A stretch of DNA of 64,000 bases from Halichoerus grypus (taxonomy: Eukaryota > Chordata > Mammalia > Carnivora > Phocidae). The notes beneath the pieces were generated by a model. It saw only the letters and a list, made by a program, of their open reading frames with translations, was not told the origin of the DNA and did not search any database. A program made the position numbers and the translations under genes. Below are positions 31,771 through 44,100 of this stretch, in pieces (the first letter of the stretch is position 1; each line of letters starts with the position of its first letter). The stretch is taken from contig NC_135723.1 of assembly GCF_964656455.1 (NCBI RefSeq), positions 1,612,001-1,676,000 of the forward strand. The letters are read 5' to 3'.

Positions 31771-33654
31771 CTCTCCCCTCAGCCTTGGATCAAAACAAGC
31801 CTCGTTCCAATGTAAGGATTAAAGGATCTCATCTGGTAAATGCACATCTTTCTACTTCCTCAAGTAGTTCATTGACCTCAGTAATTTTATAGTAGTAGAC
31901 GCAAAGGCTTTCTTGACCCTAATTTCAGGAATACAGAATGTTCTAAAACTTCAGCTATTCTGTGGATTCCTACATTTCACAACCCTTAATCCAAATGTGC
32001 TGTTGTTTTTACATATTTCTGCTCTATACTATCCCAGAGGAATATCTAGAAGCAAGGGAACAGACCACCCCAAATATTAATCTTCCACAAAAAAAGAGAA
32101 AAAAAAAACCCTGAAAACTGGTAAACAGCATGTACCAAAACTCTGCCAAAATAAAGGAGACACAAAACTAGAGAAAGGAACAATGAACCTCATTGGGTTT
32201 GCAAATAACTCATAATTCTGCACATTTTGATCACACAATGTTAGCTACTTCAGACAAAGCAGTAAGTCAGGACCAGCTCTGTCTCAAAGCACAGAGACAT
32301 GCAAACACACCCTGAACTTAGGAAAAAATAGAACTTTGAATATGTGACAATGATCCATGCTTCTTTGCTGCCAACGAGAAACCAGAGCAATCTGTGAATT
32401 TAAAAAAAATATATATCCTCATTCAATCACTGGCCTTTGCTGAGTTTATGTCATGTGCCCTTGTGGTTGACCTTGAGAAGATAAGATGGACCGGGCCTGG
32501 CTGTGGCCCCCAGGGCTTCACGTCCAGCAGGGACTTGGGCACACAGACAAGTCACCGTGAACACGATACAGGCCACCACAAAAGCATGGCGTGCGGGCTG
32601 ATGAAACTCGGTGCTGGAATCCGTTCTGCAGAAGACCCCAGAGCCCTCCTTCCCCACCCCTGTTCAGCAGCAGACGTGGGGGACTGGAACCAGGGCCTTC
32701 GCTCCATGGGGTACCAAGGCAGCCTGGGCACAGGGAGGACACCCACCAGGAATCTCACTTCCGGAGGCTGGACTCGGAACTCATCTGAGACCCAATCCCA
32801 GTGCCAGCCCAGCACCCCTGTCTTTGTTGCCTCTGGTCCTGGAGCCCCAAACCCAAGCCTCATCCTGGGGGATGGAGACAGACCCGTCAGCCTCTGTCCC
32901 CTCTAAAACTCCCCTTCCCCCATGCCCAAGTGCCCGGCCACTGGCTGACCTGACCCCAAACCGTTGCCCGCAACAGAGAGCCTAGGCCTCCCCAGGGGCT
33001 GGAGTAGACTGAGGGAGCTGAATGCTCATCCCCAGGCTCCAATTCACTCTCTTTTCAGACACCACCACCCAGGAGTCCCATTAGTTACCACCCTTCCCAG
33101 GCATCCGTTCAGGATGACAGGCTGACCTCCAGGCAAACGCCATGGGCCATGGGCCACTGCGCACCTTTGCTGGCTGGGCCCTCATGCGGCTGAGGATAAG
33201 CTGCCCTCCCTCTGTAAGGGACCCGGGATGAACAGATTTCTTCTTGGCCTCTCACCTGGCCACTGGTTTATCCCTTTATTCCATCTATCCCCCAAGCAGT
33301 TGTGTGGGCAGCTTGCATGCCAGGACCTGGGCCGAGCCCCTGCTCCCCAGTAGAGCCCCATCTAGACTTCCAGTGCCCTGTGCCCCCACCTCCCACACCG
33401 ACCAGATGCCCAGGCCCCTTCGGACTGGGGCTGAGAGAGAAAAAGCCGGAACTCATGGGAACCAGGGTTGACCTGATGACTGCATCTGGGGAGTTCAGCT
33501 CTAACCAGGGCTTAGGTCGCCCTTGCTCCCCCAGGAGCCTGCAAGCCAGAGGCGGCTGCCTTCCTTTGTTATGCCTGGTAGGGTTGGCTCTGCATTTGGA
33601 AGGATGAGGTGGGGGAGGTCCCAGAAATAAGGGGTAGAGGAAACTGCTGGGGCC
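31771..33654. other. Unique sequence, no gene supported
   Basis: AT-rich until about 32450, then GC-rich. Overlapping forward and reverse frames of 100-170 codons at 32394-32985 and 147 codons at 33268-33711 have no domain resemblance. No SINE or L1 was recognised. Confidence 0.45.
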
Positions 33655-33850
33655 CAGTAGATGTGGCTCCTTGGCCAGCTGCTGTGTGCCCCCGGGCAGC
33701 CTGGTCAACACCTCTGAGCATGATTTCCTGTCTTGTAGTAGGTCCTCTGACCCCTCCAGCTGTGTTTAGTATCTAGAACTCCAGCGCAGTACTGACACGT
33801 ACGTGCGCAGTAGACAGGTACTCAGTAAACGCTTAATGACTCGGATCATC
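33655..33850 (+). repeat. MIR, forward orientation
   Basis: GGCCAGCTGCTGTGTGCCCC, CGGGCAGCCTGGTCAACACC, TCTGAGCATGATTTCCTGTC and GACAGGTACTCAGTAAACGC follow the MIR order ('actagctgtgtgaccttgggcaagttacttaacctctctgagcctc...tagtaggcgctcaataaatg'). Immediately followed by a T13 run. Confidence 0.6.
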
Positions 33851-34205
33851 TTTTTTTTTTTTTCTACATGTCACATACGATCTTAGACTTTTCAGACAAA
33901 ATGAAACAGGACAAAAACCTAAAACAGCAATTATATGATTTCACATCAGCATCGTGGTCGGGGTTAACGCTTGTCGCAATTGGCTGGCATGTCACACCAG
34001 CATCTCGTTTTTTTACAAAAGGCATTGAGATAATACATAACATTTTCTTTTTGATAGGCAGGTAATTGGCCAGCAAGTCACCCTATAGGACCTTGTAATG
34101 GAAAGAAGTAAGATGAACCTTCATAATTCTCTGTTAAAAACATAGTTTTTACTTCTTTTGTTGGACTTGTTTTGAAAGATACATTAGCTGATCCAAGCCA
34201 GGCCT

Positions 34206-34608
34206 TGTCCACGTGTCCTCTCCGGGTCTCTCCATATTCGGTGTCTACATTGTTGGCTCAACAGAAGAGCTGAGGTTTCAGCAACTGTGCTAAGCTAGGC
34301 CACAAATCATTCACTCCAACTAGTAGGGGGAGGATAAATCAGATCAATTTAAGATCAAGGTCAAATACCAAATAGGCTATCAAAAGATTAAAACAGAAGG
34401 GCAGTCATCAGGGCTGTGTCAGGTCCCATCAGAAAACAGAAACCACACCAGTCATGTGAAGAGAGGGATGCAGTATTGCCAACGGTCACAGCTGCTGAGT
34501 AGGTAGCCAGAAATGCCACAGTAAGGCACCCACCGAGTCTGGAGAGCACCGCTGTGGGAAACGGACTCTGCCCAGCATGTGGAGGCATAGGGAGGAGGTT
34601 GTAAGTAT
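34206..34608 (+). repeat. Direct duplication, copy A (403 bp)
   Basis: Copy A aligns without gaps to 35547-35654 and 35890-36184. The first 108 bases are identical and the remaining 295 differ at only two positions (CAGCTGCTG against CAGCTCCTG; GGAGAGCACC against GGAGGGCACC). Copy A lacks the 235-base middle present in copy B. A 9-bp inverted pair lies just outside it: GCTGATCCA at 34187-34195 and TGGATCAGC at 34612-34620. No coding function is recognised; a 66-codon reverse frame appears in both copies. Confidence 0.95.
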
Positions 34609-34719
34609 GACTGGATCAGCAGCCCAAAAGGGGCAAGTGCAGAGGGGGGATAGTCCTGGATTCAGAAAAAGCCTCTAAGCCCATGAAGATAATATCCAGG
34701 CATGAAATTTATTTGCATT

Positions 34720-35540
34720 TATAAATGTTTTATTCAAGGATAAAATACCTATAAAAGTGAACCATTAGTTACTGTAGAGCCCAAGCATTTTTTTATAAAG
34801 CGAACACCCCCCTCACCTTATATCCCAGAGACCTCCTACATGTCCCGTCCCGGCCATAAATCCCCCAAAGGAGAGACCTGGTGTGACCACCATCAGCACA
34901 AAATCTTCTATTTTTTGTCATTAGTATATAAGAAATAATTGATTGTGTTTTATTATTTCTTGTGTATCCAGTGACATCGCTCACTTAACATAATAAATGT
35001 AAAGGTTTATTTATTGTTTCTTTTCCATGGTTTACACATAAAATCATGCCATCCTAGAATATGATCATTTTATTTCTCCCTTTAAACCCTTGTGTGTCAT
35101 ATTTCCTTTTCTTCCCGTATTACATTGGTTGGGACATTCAGTACAGGGATGGAAAGAAGCTGGAATCCCAAGATATCTTTGTCTTGTTCTCAATTTCAAG
35201 GTACGTTCTTCGATGTTTCAACTGTTGACTATGGTACTGTCCTAGTAGCCAGGTTTAATTAGATTAAAGAACAGTGCTTTTTATCACAAGAAGATCTTTT
35301 TATACGAAGAGGCCTTTCATTATCTTTAATTGTATTAAAATTATTTTCTGCATCTACTGAGATAATCATATGATTCCTACTTCTTTATTCTGCGACATAG
35401 TGCATTACACTGATTATATTTTTTAGCTCTTGTTTTATAGACCAGCTTTATTGAGATTTAATACACATGCCATAAAATTCACCCTTTCAGAGTGTACAAT
35501 TCAGGACGCCATGCAGAGAGTCGTGCTGTATTTAAGGCTG
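34720..35540 (-). mobile_element. L1 remnant fragments between the duplication copies
   Basis: Three reverse-orientation L1 pieces. A 3'-UTR-like piece covers about 34720-34995 (TATTCAAGGATAAAATACCT, ACATCGCTCACTTAACATAA). An ORF2 piece covers about 35080-35425 (TTGTCTTGTTCTCAATTTCA, TTTCTGCATCTACTGAGATA). Another 3'-UTR piece covers about 35436-35530 (CTTTATTGAGATTTAATACA, CATAAAATTCACCCTTTCAG). The unusual order suggests rearranged or separate insertions. Confidence 0.65.
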
Positions 35541-35546
35541 TGTGCC

Positions 35547-36184
35547 TGTCCACGTGTCCTCTCCGGGTCTCTCCATATTCGGTGTCTACATTGTTGGCTC
35601 AACAGAAGAGCTGAGGTTTCAGCAACTGTGCTAAGCTAGGCCACAAATCATTCATAAATCATTCTTTTGATCTGTATTTTTGGTTGTTAAAGGGTCACTT
35701 TGGATGCTGTTAATGAGAGGGATCTTGTGTGATGAAACCAGAGCCAATATTTGCATAAGGCTGGTTTATCGATCATGGTCAGAGCACGTAAGCACCCCCA
35801 TTATGGACATAAGCCTGCAAGGAGCAGTTCTGTGTCTAGACCCCACGTGTTATCATTGTGCTGGGTTCTTCCAGGCACAAGCAATGTCACTCCAACTAGT
35901 AGGGGGAGGATAAATCAGATCAATTTAAGATCAAGGTCAAATACCAAATAGGCTATCAAAAGATTAAAACAGAAGGGCAGTCATCAGGGCTGTGTCAGGT
36001 CCCATCAGAAAACAGAAACCACACCAGTCATGTGAAGAGAGGGATGCAGTATTGCCAACGGTCACAGCTCCTGAGTAGGTAGCCAGAAATGCCACAGTAA
36101 GGCACCCACCGAGTCTGGAGGGCACCGCTGTGGGAAACGGACTCTGCCCAGCATGTGGAGGCATAGGGAGGAGGTTGTAAGTAT
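35547..36184 (+). repeat. Direct duplication, copy B (638 bp, with 235-bp extra middle)
   Basis: Contains the two blocks shared with copy A (108 and 295 bases), separated by 235 bases at 35655-35889 absent from A. Block edges share TCA, so A can be derived from B by a microhomology deletion; the boundaries do not fit a GT-AG intron. Copies start 1341 bases apart and are separated by 938 bases of older L1-bearing sequence. Both end at GTAAGTAT. Confidence 0.95.
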
Positions 36185-36681
36185 TAGGACTTAGGAGCTG
36201 GCAGACGCCTTAAGCGGGAGCCCAGAGGTCTGCAAAGGGGCACCAGCCGCTGGGGCCGGAGACACTCAAGACTGGCTTCTGCAGGACAGGCACTGGGGAG
36301 ACACTCTGGCCGGGGCAGAGTCCCTAGAGGCAGCCGGCCCACTCCTCCCAGCCGGGCCCCCTGCAGGGACAAAGGGCAGAGCAGGGGTGTTCTTGCGGGG
36401 TCCTCGCCTCAGCATCCCATGCAGAGGACAAAAGGATGGAAGCAGGATGGACCGGGGAGGACTGAGGGAAGGGGCTGGTTCTACCACCACTGGTTTCTTG
36501 GCAGCACTGAAAACATCTGGATGTGCCCATTGCGGGCGCCGCGGGTTACTTCATTGGGACCAGGAGGACCGTTACAACAAATGACAGCTCCCTTCCCTGC
36601 AGACGCAAGTGCCAAGCTGTCTCGGAAAGGCTTTGACGATGTGTGAGCCCAACCACAGTATATAAGCTGCGTGTTTAAAGA
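36185..36681. other. GC-rich unique sequence, no gene supported
   Basis: GC-rich block with overlapping frames on both strands and no recognised domain. CTCCCTTCCCTGCAG near 36588-36602 looks like a splice acceptor, but no partner exon is identifiable. Confidence 0.4.
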
Positions 36682-36693
36682 GTATCCATTTAG

Positions 36694-36858
36694 GGGCGCC
36701 TGGGTGGCTCAGTCGTTAAGCTTCTGACTTCGGGGTGGTGGGATTGAGCCCAGCGTGGATCTCCGCCGGAGATTCTCTCTCTCTCTCCCTCTGCCTCTCC
36801 CCCTGCTCATGCTTGCTCTCTCTCTCTCTCTAAAATAAATAAATATATTTTTTAAAAG
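36694..36858 (+). mobile_element. SINEC, forward, internally shortened
   Basis: GGGCGCCTGGGTGGCTCAGT, CGTTAAGCTTCTGACTTCGG, then GGTGGTGGGATTGAGCCCAG with part of the tRNA-related body missing, CT-repeat stretches and a TAAA tail. A perfect 12-bp TSD GTATCCATTTAG lies at 36682-36693 and 36859-36870. Confidence 0.95.
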
Positions 36859-37015
36859 GTATCCATTTAGAATAGAAAGCTCCTTTTCCGTATCAAAAGA
36901 ACTTATTTGTACAACAGCTCGATTCTTTTTCTCCAACATTTATGCCTTTTGTAACAGTTTGCCCACTGGCAAATCTTTGAATTCCTAGTTATTTGTGAGC
37001 AATTTATGCAGTGGG

Positions 37016-38690
37016 AATTTTTTTTTTTTTTTTTTTTAGTTAAAATAAAGCATGTTTGTTATACATCTAAAGGAACAGCAATTTTTGGACTAATAAGTAA
37101 TTCAAAGTTATATTCAAGCAGAGTTATGGAAGCCAGTGAAACAGGCACACAGAATGGACTCATAAATGCAATGACAAGCCCAAACCAAGAATCCCTCCCC
37201 GGGAAAAGCTGCAAAAAAGCTTTTTCTGCCGCCCTGCCGAGCTTCGCAGAGCCTGTTGACCTCCGAACATTTGGGAAACGTCGATAATTCTTTCAATATT
37301 TTGCAAGGTCTTTTTCTTTAAGATTCTTACTCTTAAAAAATATGCTGCAAAAAATAAAAATACAACCTTTACAGTTCAGTTTTGAGTATTTCCTGCTTCA
37401 AGATCCAGGATAAAAATGGGCTGAAATGCATAAAAACAGGACCAAGTATAAATATTTACATCAAATATAGCAGATAGAATACTAGCAGTTACTGTATTTA
37501 AATGATCCTATGAAATGTATAAAAACTTGAACGCATAATTAGACAGATTGGCAGAACTTTAAACAACTTTAAATTATTTGGAACTGAGGGGGCGCCTGGC
37601 TGGCTCGGTCAGTGGAGCATGCGACTCTTAATCTTGGGGTCGTGAGTTCAAGCACCATGTTGGGTGTAGAGATTACTTAAAAATAAAATTTAAAAAAAAA
37701 GCTATTTGGAAGTGTTTATTCTCACTAATAATTTCAAATTAGTCAATTTTCATTTTTTAATTTTGTAAACTTGGCAAGATCAATTACAAGAAACAGATTA
37801 CTCATGAGAATATTTAAACACTGGCCAGATGTGGTGACATTCATGTATACTTCTGTTTCTGCTGGCAGTTTAATTGGGTCACTATTTTGGAAGACAGAAA
37901 ATAAAAATTAAAATCCTCCATGTTTCCTAGACATCCAGATCTTCTGCCTCTGCAAGCCTATGCCCGGAATTTTTTTCTTAAAAGCCTAATACAAAGAAGC
38001 AAAAGCTTAATTTAGCATTGTCTAAACAAAACAAAAGCAATGGAAAATCTTATATATTCTGTAATGAAGTCTAGTAACCTGATGAAGTGAATTTATAGCC
38101 TTTTGAGCATTGCATGCTAGTAAGATAAAATCTTCCTGTCTACTTTAATGCTGTACAGCTTTGAAACTTTACTTGCATTTATATTAGAGTAGAAAGAGAA
38201 TATAAACATAAATAGGTTTGTTTAGACAGTGGTTGAGTGTATTTTATTTTGTCCCTAAATATCTATACTAATCACAATACAGAATGTTTTTGATGAAATC
38301 CCAGTGTGGAAAATACACCAGAAGCAGTTACCCTATTGAGGTGTTTGTTACCCGGGTCCTGACTAACTGCCTCTTGCACCAAACGTGAAACCCTTCTCGG
38401 CTGAGAGGTCACAACAGACTTGGAAACTTTCATGGAAGAAGGACTGCTTGCCTTTGAACCTGCAGAAATTTTTGGGTCAAGTGATTTAATGAGTGCTTGC
38501 TTTTCCCAAATTGCTTGTGCAGAAATCCACAAACTTTATAATGCAAGCCAGGAAATTGATTCAAACACAGATTGTTCTGGTAGGCGCCAATAAAAGTTCC
38601 TGTCCCAGTCACAAGATTTAAACGCTGTAGAGAGGTGGTGCCACAGAGTCTGAGAAAAGTCAGCCCCGTTTTATTAGCGTGATCAAGGAT
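37016..38690 (-). pseudogene. Possible processed pseudogene or terminal exon (unidentified)
   Basis: On the minus strand a frame runs from about 38670 to 38272, broken once by TAA at 38536-38538. It includes FSQTLWHHLSTAFKSCDWDR, QSVFESISWLAL, then SLWISAQAIWEKQALIKSLD and VTSQPRRVSRLVQEAVSQDP. Downstream is about 1.2 kb of AT-rich, 3'-UTR-like sequence holding a later SINE. It ends at a T-run (about 37018-37039), which is a poly-A on the minus strand. That fits a decayed retrocopy. Alternatively TAA is the true stop of a last exon with acceptor CTGACTTTTCTCAG near 38655. The parent protein is not recognised and no TSD was found. Confidence 0.35.
37588..37702 (+). mobile_element. SINEC, short older-type copy
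   Basis: GGGGGCGCCTGGCTGGCTCG, CATGCGACTCTTAATCTTGG, GGTCGTGAGTTCAAGCACCA and TTGGGTGTAGAGATTACTTA, then an A-rich tail. It lacks the CT domain, like the 27811 copy. The TSD is TATTTGGAA at 37575-37583 and 37703-37711. Confidence 0.92.
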
Positions 38691-40004
38691 CCCACCCTAC
38701 CTTTATTTAAAGTGCTACCGTATGTTGGAGATAAACCTGATAAAAAAAACCAGGGCTAACAGCTCAGCTTCGTTGTCAGACCGATAATGGGAAGTAGGAA
38801 GCCCATGGATCAGTTTCCCAGAACAAAGCTGAAAATTAGTTTTCCAACTTAAAAAGCATGTACTACCTTTATTTTTTTGCTATGATTGCTTTGTGCTCTC
38901 TCTGCTTCTACAGCCTTAATTTTAGTTTCAAGAGTGGTTTTGGATGGATTTTCCTGTTTGGGTCTTGTGTTTATTGGTTGCTACGGGTTATTCAAAGATG
39001 AAGTTGAAAGGTTAATGGCCAGCCACTCTTCCCTCTGCGGGAATGCTCTAAGCACTGTGACGTTGCAACCAGCGTAGGTGACCGTGTGGAAGGCGGATCA
39101 GGTGAACTGTCAGTGGAAGTTCATTTAGTTACGTGGGACTCCCTTTTTCTGAAATTAGATCATGGCTATGCATAACGCAAACACCTTAGGTGCTTAGAAC
39201 CACTCATTTGCGGTATCAAGCGTCACGTGGTCGAAGGAACAGAAAGAGCATAATGTGTGTTCCACCCCAAATCATAACCTCTCCGAGCCTGCTTACTGCC
39301 TATTCGTGGGAATGACGAGGTGTGGCTTGGAGGCATGATTTTCAAGAATCAGTTGAACTTTATATGTAAAATGTGCTTTGTGTGTAAAACAAGGTATTAT
39401 TCTGTGCTTTTTTGTAACCCTACAATTCAAATTATTTGAAGTGGGGAACTTCAAGCAATCATCCGTTAGATTTGTCTCCAGCTCTTTGTTTTGGTATCAC
39501 AACCAGGCCACGGGCTCAGGGTCCCCACTGAGCCTCTACGAACACCCACCCTGGGCTGCACGCACCTCCAGCCTGTTTGTACCTCTCAGGGTTGACCAGC
39601 CAGCTGGGGACTGGATAGCATAAAGCAGCAATTTATTTTGTTCGTTTGGCTTTTTGGCTGCCTCGTCGTGTGCCTGACGTTCCTCGTGTCTCCTGATGAA
39701 CAGAGAAGTTGGCTTGTTACTTAAACAGGACAAACGGAGAGGTGTCTCCTTCCCAGGTGCTCGGGCTGGTTGGCGATCCAGACTCGATGAGGCAGCCGTT
39801 AGGGAGCTGAGCAAGTGGGAGGCCAGAGGGAAGGATCTAGAAGAATGGAGGTGGCCTCTGGGGCATAGCAGCAGTCTCAATGATTTCACTGCTCCAACCA
39901 GACAAGGTTAGTGCTCAAAGAGCTCTACAGACTTCCAAACCACAGTGTGAGCTCTCTCGCATCTGATACGCACAGTATTTGTTCCATATTCCATTTGCAC
40001 AAAG
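38691..40004. other. Unique sequence, nothing recognised
   Basis: No repeat or exon identified. Overlapping frames on both strands at 39378-39911 are unsupported. Confidence 0.45.
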
Positions 40005-41130
40005 TTATTTTCTTTTTTTGAGAAATGATTTTAATTTGTTTTTAATGCAATCTAATTCACAGAGCTTAAAATTCACCTTTTAAAATGTACAAATTGGTAG
40101 TTTGGGTATATTCATCCAATTGTATAACCATCACTTCTATCTGATTCCAGACTATTTTCATCATCCTAACAGAAATCCTTACCTATAAGCAGTCACTCCC
40201 CATCCCTTTTCCTTTTGTCTCATTCTGTTTTCTTTCTGACTCTCAAACTGAACCTCCTCAACTGAACTCTCTTTGTTTTCACAGAGTTTTCTCTCTCCAG
40301 TTCAAATCCGCCTTTGAGCCCCTCCAGTGAATGTTCATTTACTATACATTTCAAATCAAGAATTTCTATTTAGTTCTTTCTAATAATCTCTCTCTCTCTA
40401 TTTATTGATAATCTATATTTGGCAAGACCTTGCTCTCATACTTTCCATTAATTGCTCAGATGTGGTTTCCTTTAGTTCTTTAGACATATCTTCATGGGGA
40501 GGTAAGTCTTTGTCTAGTACCTCCAACATCTGGGCTTCTCAGGGACAGCTCTTATTGACTGCATCTTTTTTCTGCATATGTGCCATACTTTTCTGGATTT
40601 GGGGTGGAGTTTTTTTGCATTTTTCTTGTTCCCTTTTTCCTTTTTTCTTTTTTTTAAAACTGGACATTTTATTTCTTTTTTTAAAGATTTTATTTATTTA
40701 TTAGAGAGAGAGTGGCAGAGAGAGAGAAAGCCCACGAGTTGGGGGGAGGGGCGGAGGGAGAAGCAAACTCTCCGCTGAGCAGGGAGCCCAACACAGGGCT
40801 TGATCCCAGGACCCTGAGAGCATGACCTAAGCCAAAAGCAGTGACTTCACCGACTGAGCCACCCAGGTGCCCCTAAACTGGACATTTTAAATAATATAAC
40901 ATGGTAACTCTCAAAATCAGACCCCTCTCCATTCCCAGGTGTGGTGGTGGTGGTGGTGTTAATGCAGTCTCAGGTTGTTCTTGCTGTTTGGTTTAGTGAC
41001 TCTTCTGAATTAACTCTATAAAATCTGTATTCTTTGTTGTGTGTGATCACTGAGGTCTCTGCCCACTTACCTTAGTAGTAATGTCATAATTGGACAGAGA
41101 TTTGTTTAAATAGCTCAAACCAATAAATCT
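40005..41130 (-). mobile_element. L1M 3'-UTR remnant interrupted by a SINE
   Basis: Reverse-orientation L1 3' region: CTTAAAATTCACCTTTTAAA, CAATTGTATAACCATCACTT, AGCAGTCACTCCCCATCCC, then TCTTTGTCTAGTACCTCCAA, AACTGGACATTTTAAATAAT and TCTGTATTCTTTGTTGTG. A SINE at 40672-40874 splits it and duplicated AAACTGGACATTTTA. A (GTG)n tract lies at 40939-40958. Confidence 0.7.
40672..40874 (-). mobile_element. SINEC, reverse orientation, nested in L1
   Basis: TTTAAAGATTTTATTTATTT, (GA)n, GAGCAGGGAGCCCAACACAG, GATCCCAGGACCCTGAGAGC and CGACTGAGCCACCCAGGTGC. A perfect 15-bp TSD AAACTGGACATTTTA lies at 40657-40671 and 40875-40889. Confidence 0.97.
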
Positions 41131-44100
41131 CCCAGCCTTTGCAGTGGGGTTGGGTGTGCATGCTCTATCCTGTCTTCCATCTCTGACACGTGGTTTACAA
41201 CTATGACTTAGTTTAAACCTCCTGCTTGCCCAGGACCTCAAGGTCAGCCAGAGGTGAGAATCTAAGGGCTTTGCAATTCTTTCCTCAGCACGTATCCAGT
41301 TGCAAACAAGCGTGTGCCCTTCTTAATTCTCAGGAACATGCTCATGCTTTGCTTGTGCCCTATGTACCTCATTCCCCCGGTTTTTGCCCCACTCTAATGG
41401 CCCCTCAGGCTGATGCAATGTTAAACAATTGTCACTGATTGTTTTCTGCAAATGCCCCAGGGAAAAGGTTGTTCACAGAGAGTGAACTCTGAGTCAAGTC
41501 AAATACGAATAAGTTCTGGCTGGAAGTTTCCAGGGAATAGCCAGACAGATCAAATACTGTAATTCTCTTAGAATGAGGCTTTAGGAAGCTCCAAATCTAT
41601 TTTTTTTTTTTCTATTTTTTATAGCTATTGTGATTGTGAGTCTGTTGCTTTTAACTGTTCTCACAGAACTTGGGGGGTGTGGTGCATAGTAATAGGACAA
41701 GTTAAAATCCACAGAGCCCAATGTTTGTGCTGAGATTCAGACAATATGTTTGAATATGCACTCCCTGGATTATTACAAACTTTGGTTAATTTCCAGACTT
41801 CTGAAAAAGTTTAATTTGACAATTTTTGCCAGTGTCCTTGTTGGCTTGAAGAGGAGAAAATTTGTAGAGGTCCTTTTTCTATTACTCTGGAAGTGCTCAT
41901 AAAATCCATTTTCTTATGCTTGCAAATAAGAGTCGTGCACAAGACATGATAGGTTGGTACAGACATTTAGTTAATTGATTTGGCCCTCTGAGCTATTCCC
42001 AAAAGCCATAACCTCATCATCCCCTCAACATAAGGTAAGAGCTTTAGATAACTTTCAACCTGTATAGAGAGTCAGGTGTCATTTTAGGAAATTTGTTCTT
42101 GTTTTTATGAATGAGAATTCTGTACCATTTACTATGTATCCTTGCATTTAGCAACAGGCAGAAGACAGATGTTGTTTTGTGATATTATAGCAGCTCCTCT
42201 TTGCCAGGGATCTGATAGTAACCCTGAAACATTGTGTTAGCTTTCGCGGCACTCACCACAGAAGGTAATTACATCAGTTGAACCATATGAATTTGCTGCA
42301 TCTGAAATCCAAAACTGATTTAATATTGGCATCTTCGTGTAACACTACATAATATAAATATTTGCACATATGAATGGCATGTTCACCCACTGGATTTTGT
42401 GAAGCCCTTCACTGTTTCCCTTATAACTGTGTTCAAGGAGCACTAACAGTTTCTGACAAGTCATAAGCAGTTGATAAAAGTGAAAGAGTCAACAATGTAT
42501 GAGAGCCTAAGCAGAAGGAAAGCTGGAGGAGGGAATGCGATGGAAAGGCTCTAACTGCTGTAATAAAAAAAATATATAGTTTATTCTTACACAGTACCAA
42601 GTTTGTCTCTTGCCTTACTTTGGAAATTAAATGCTTGTAAACACTATAATGACCAAAAAATGTATATATTTTAGGAGAATAAAACATGAAGGGAGGAAAG
42701 ATCAGTTACATAAAACTCCTTTTAAGGAAAAGTGGAAGTAAGTGGACAAAGGATTCTGCCACAGAGACAGAGGATGAGGAAAACAAGAACAGAGAATTTA
42801 AGACAGGGTGCTGTCAACACTGTCAGATGACACGAGGACAGATATGTTCAGCCTTGAAATGAATCCATGAAATTGAGCAATTATCGGTACATTGGGTACA
42901 CGGCTGGGAGCAGAGCCTGAGGAAGGCCTTCAGCAGGTGGTTCTCGGGTCCTGTGCTAGTACGAAGCCGACAGAGATGGAAGACCAGAGGTAGTCTGTGG
43001 ATTCTCCTTTTTTTAGAATATTACAATCCTGATATTCTTTGGAGAACCTCTTGGTTAAAATTCCTCTTAGTTATGGACTTCCATCAGTAATTTCTGTCCT
43101 TCTCTCCATCTTCTTCTTTTGGATATAGTTCATCTCAGAAATTTTATAAAAACTATGGAACGTCAATTCCCCCCACTCACGTATCTTTAGATATCCGTGG
43201 ACATCAGGATAAAAACTGGTGGAAAAAATGACAAACGTGGTTACTTGATGGCCATTGCTGAATCTGCTTCCTTGAGTCTGCTCATCCTTTCTTGGTAGTG
43301 GGATAGAATATTACCGGAAAATATTTCCTTTTTAGGTTCACTCAGGTAAAAGTCATCTCTTCGAATCTCTTTTATCACTTCCATGCCTTTCTCTCTGCAT
43401 CCTTTTAACCTTCTTTGGTTGTCTCTTTACTTCTACATGTAACTTTATTCTTTGAACTATTAACCCCAATGTTTCTTTGTCTGATCACATTGCCCCTGAT
43501 TCCCTTGTCATATTCCCTCAGCTCACATTGTAATTTTAGTAACTTTCCCATAAATCCTTGCCTGTAGCAGCCTGGATTTTCTTTTCCAAATTTCTCTTTG
43601 ATGACACGTTTGAAAGTGTATTAAATGGTTTATTAAAAACAGTATCTCTGTAGTAATGTTTGTTCTTAGATTTCCACATTATGTATCACTTACAATATGG
43701 ATGGAAATGCCTCATGCTTAATCCAGCATAAATGAGTTGTTTTTACAATGGATATATCCAAGATTAGAAGGTATTCACACATAGTCAGTCTGCCGTAGGA
43801 TGAGTCTAAATGGGCTTCTATAAATCACTATCAACAATTAGTATATAAAGAAATCTGTATAATAAACAACACTTCAAAAAGTTTAATTCTTAGCAGGGAG
43901 GAACCAGATGCTAACTGAAGAAAGATCAAGCCTACTTTTGTAGCCACTAACAAAAGAGAGAACAGTATTGAAAGTAGGAAAAAATTTTAAACTTAAAACA
44001 GGTGGGAGCATTATAACAGCATAAATCTTCTGAAAGAACTTTAAGAGCTCACATTTGTGGTTACTTCCTTACTTTTGTGGTAACCCCCCCATACAAGCCA

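Noticed and set aside
34388..34588. 66-codon reverse frame present in both duplication copies (also 35964-36164)
   Set aside because: Its preservation follows trivially from the recent duplication. The two base differences both change the peptide, so there is no sign of coding constraint.
34601..34608. GTAAGTAT, a strong 5' splice-site consensus, at the end of both duplication copies
   Set aside because: It is preceded by TT rather than AG and there is no supporting exon. Its position at the homology boundary may be coincidence, and the 235-bp difference between copies does not have GT-AG ends.
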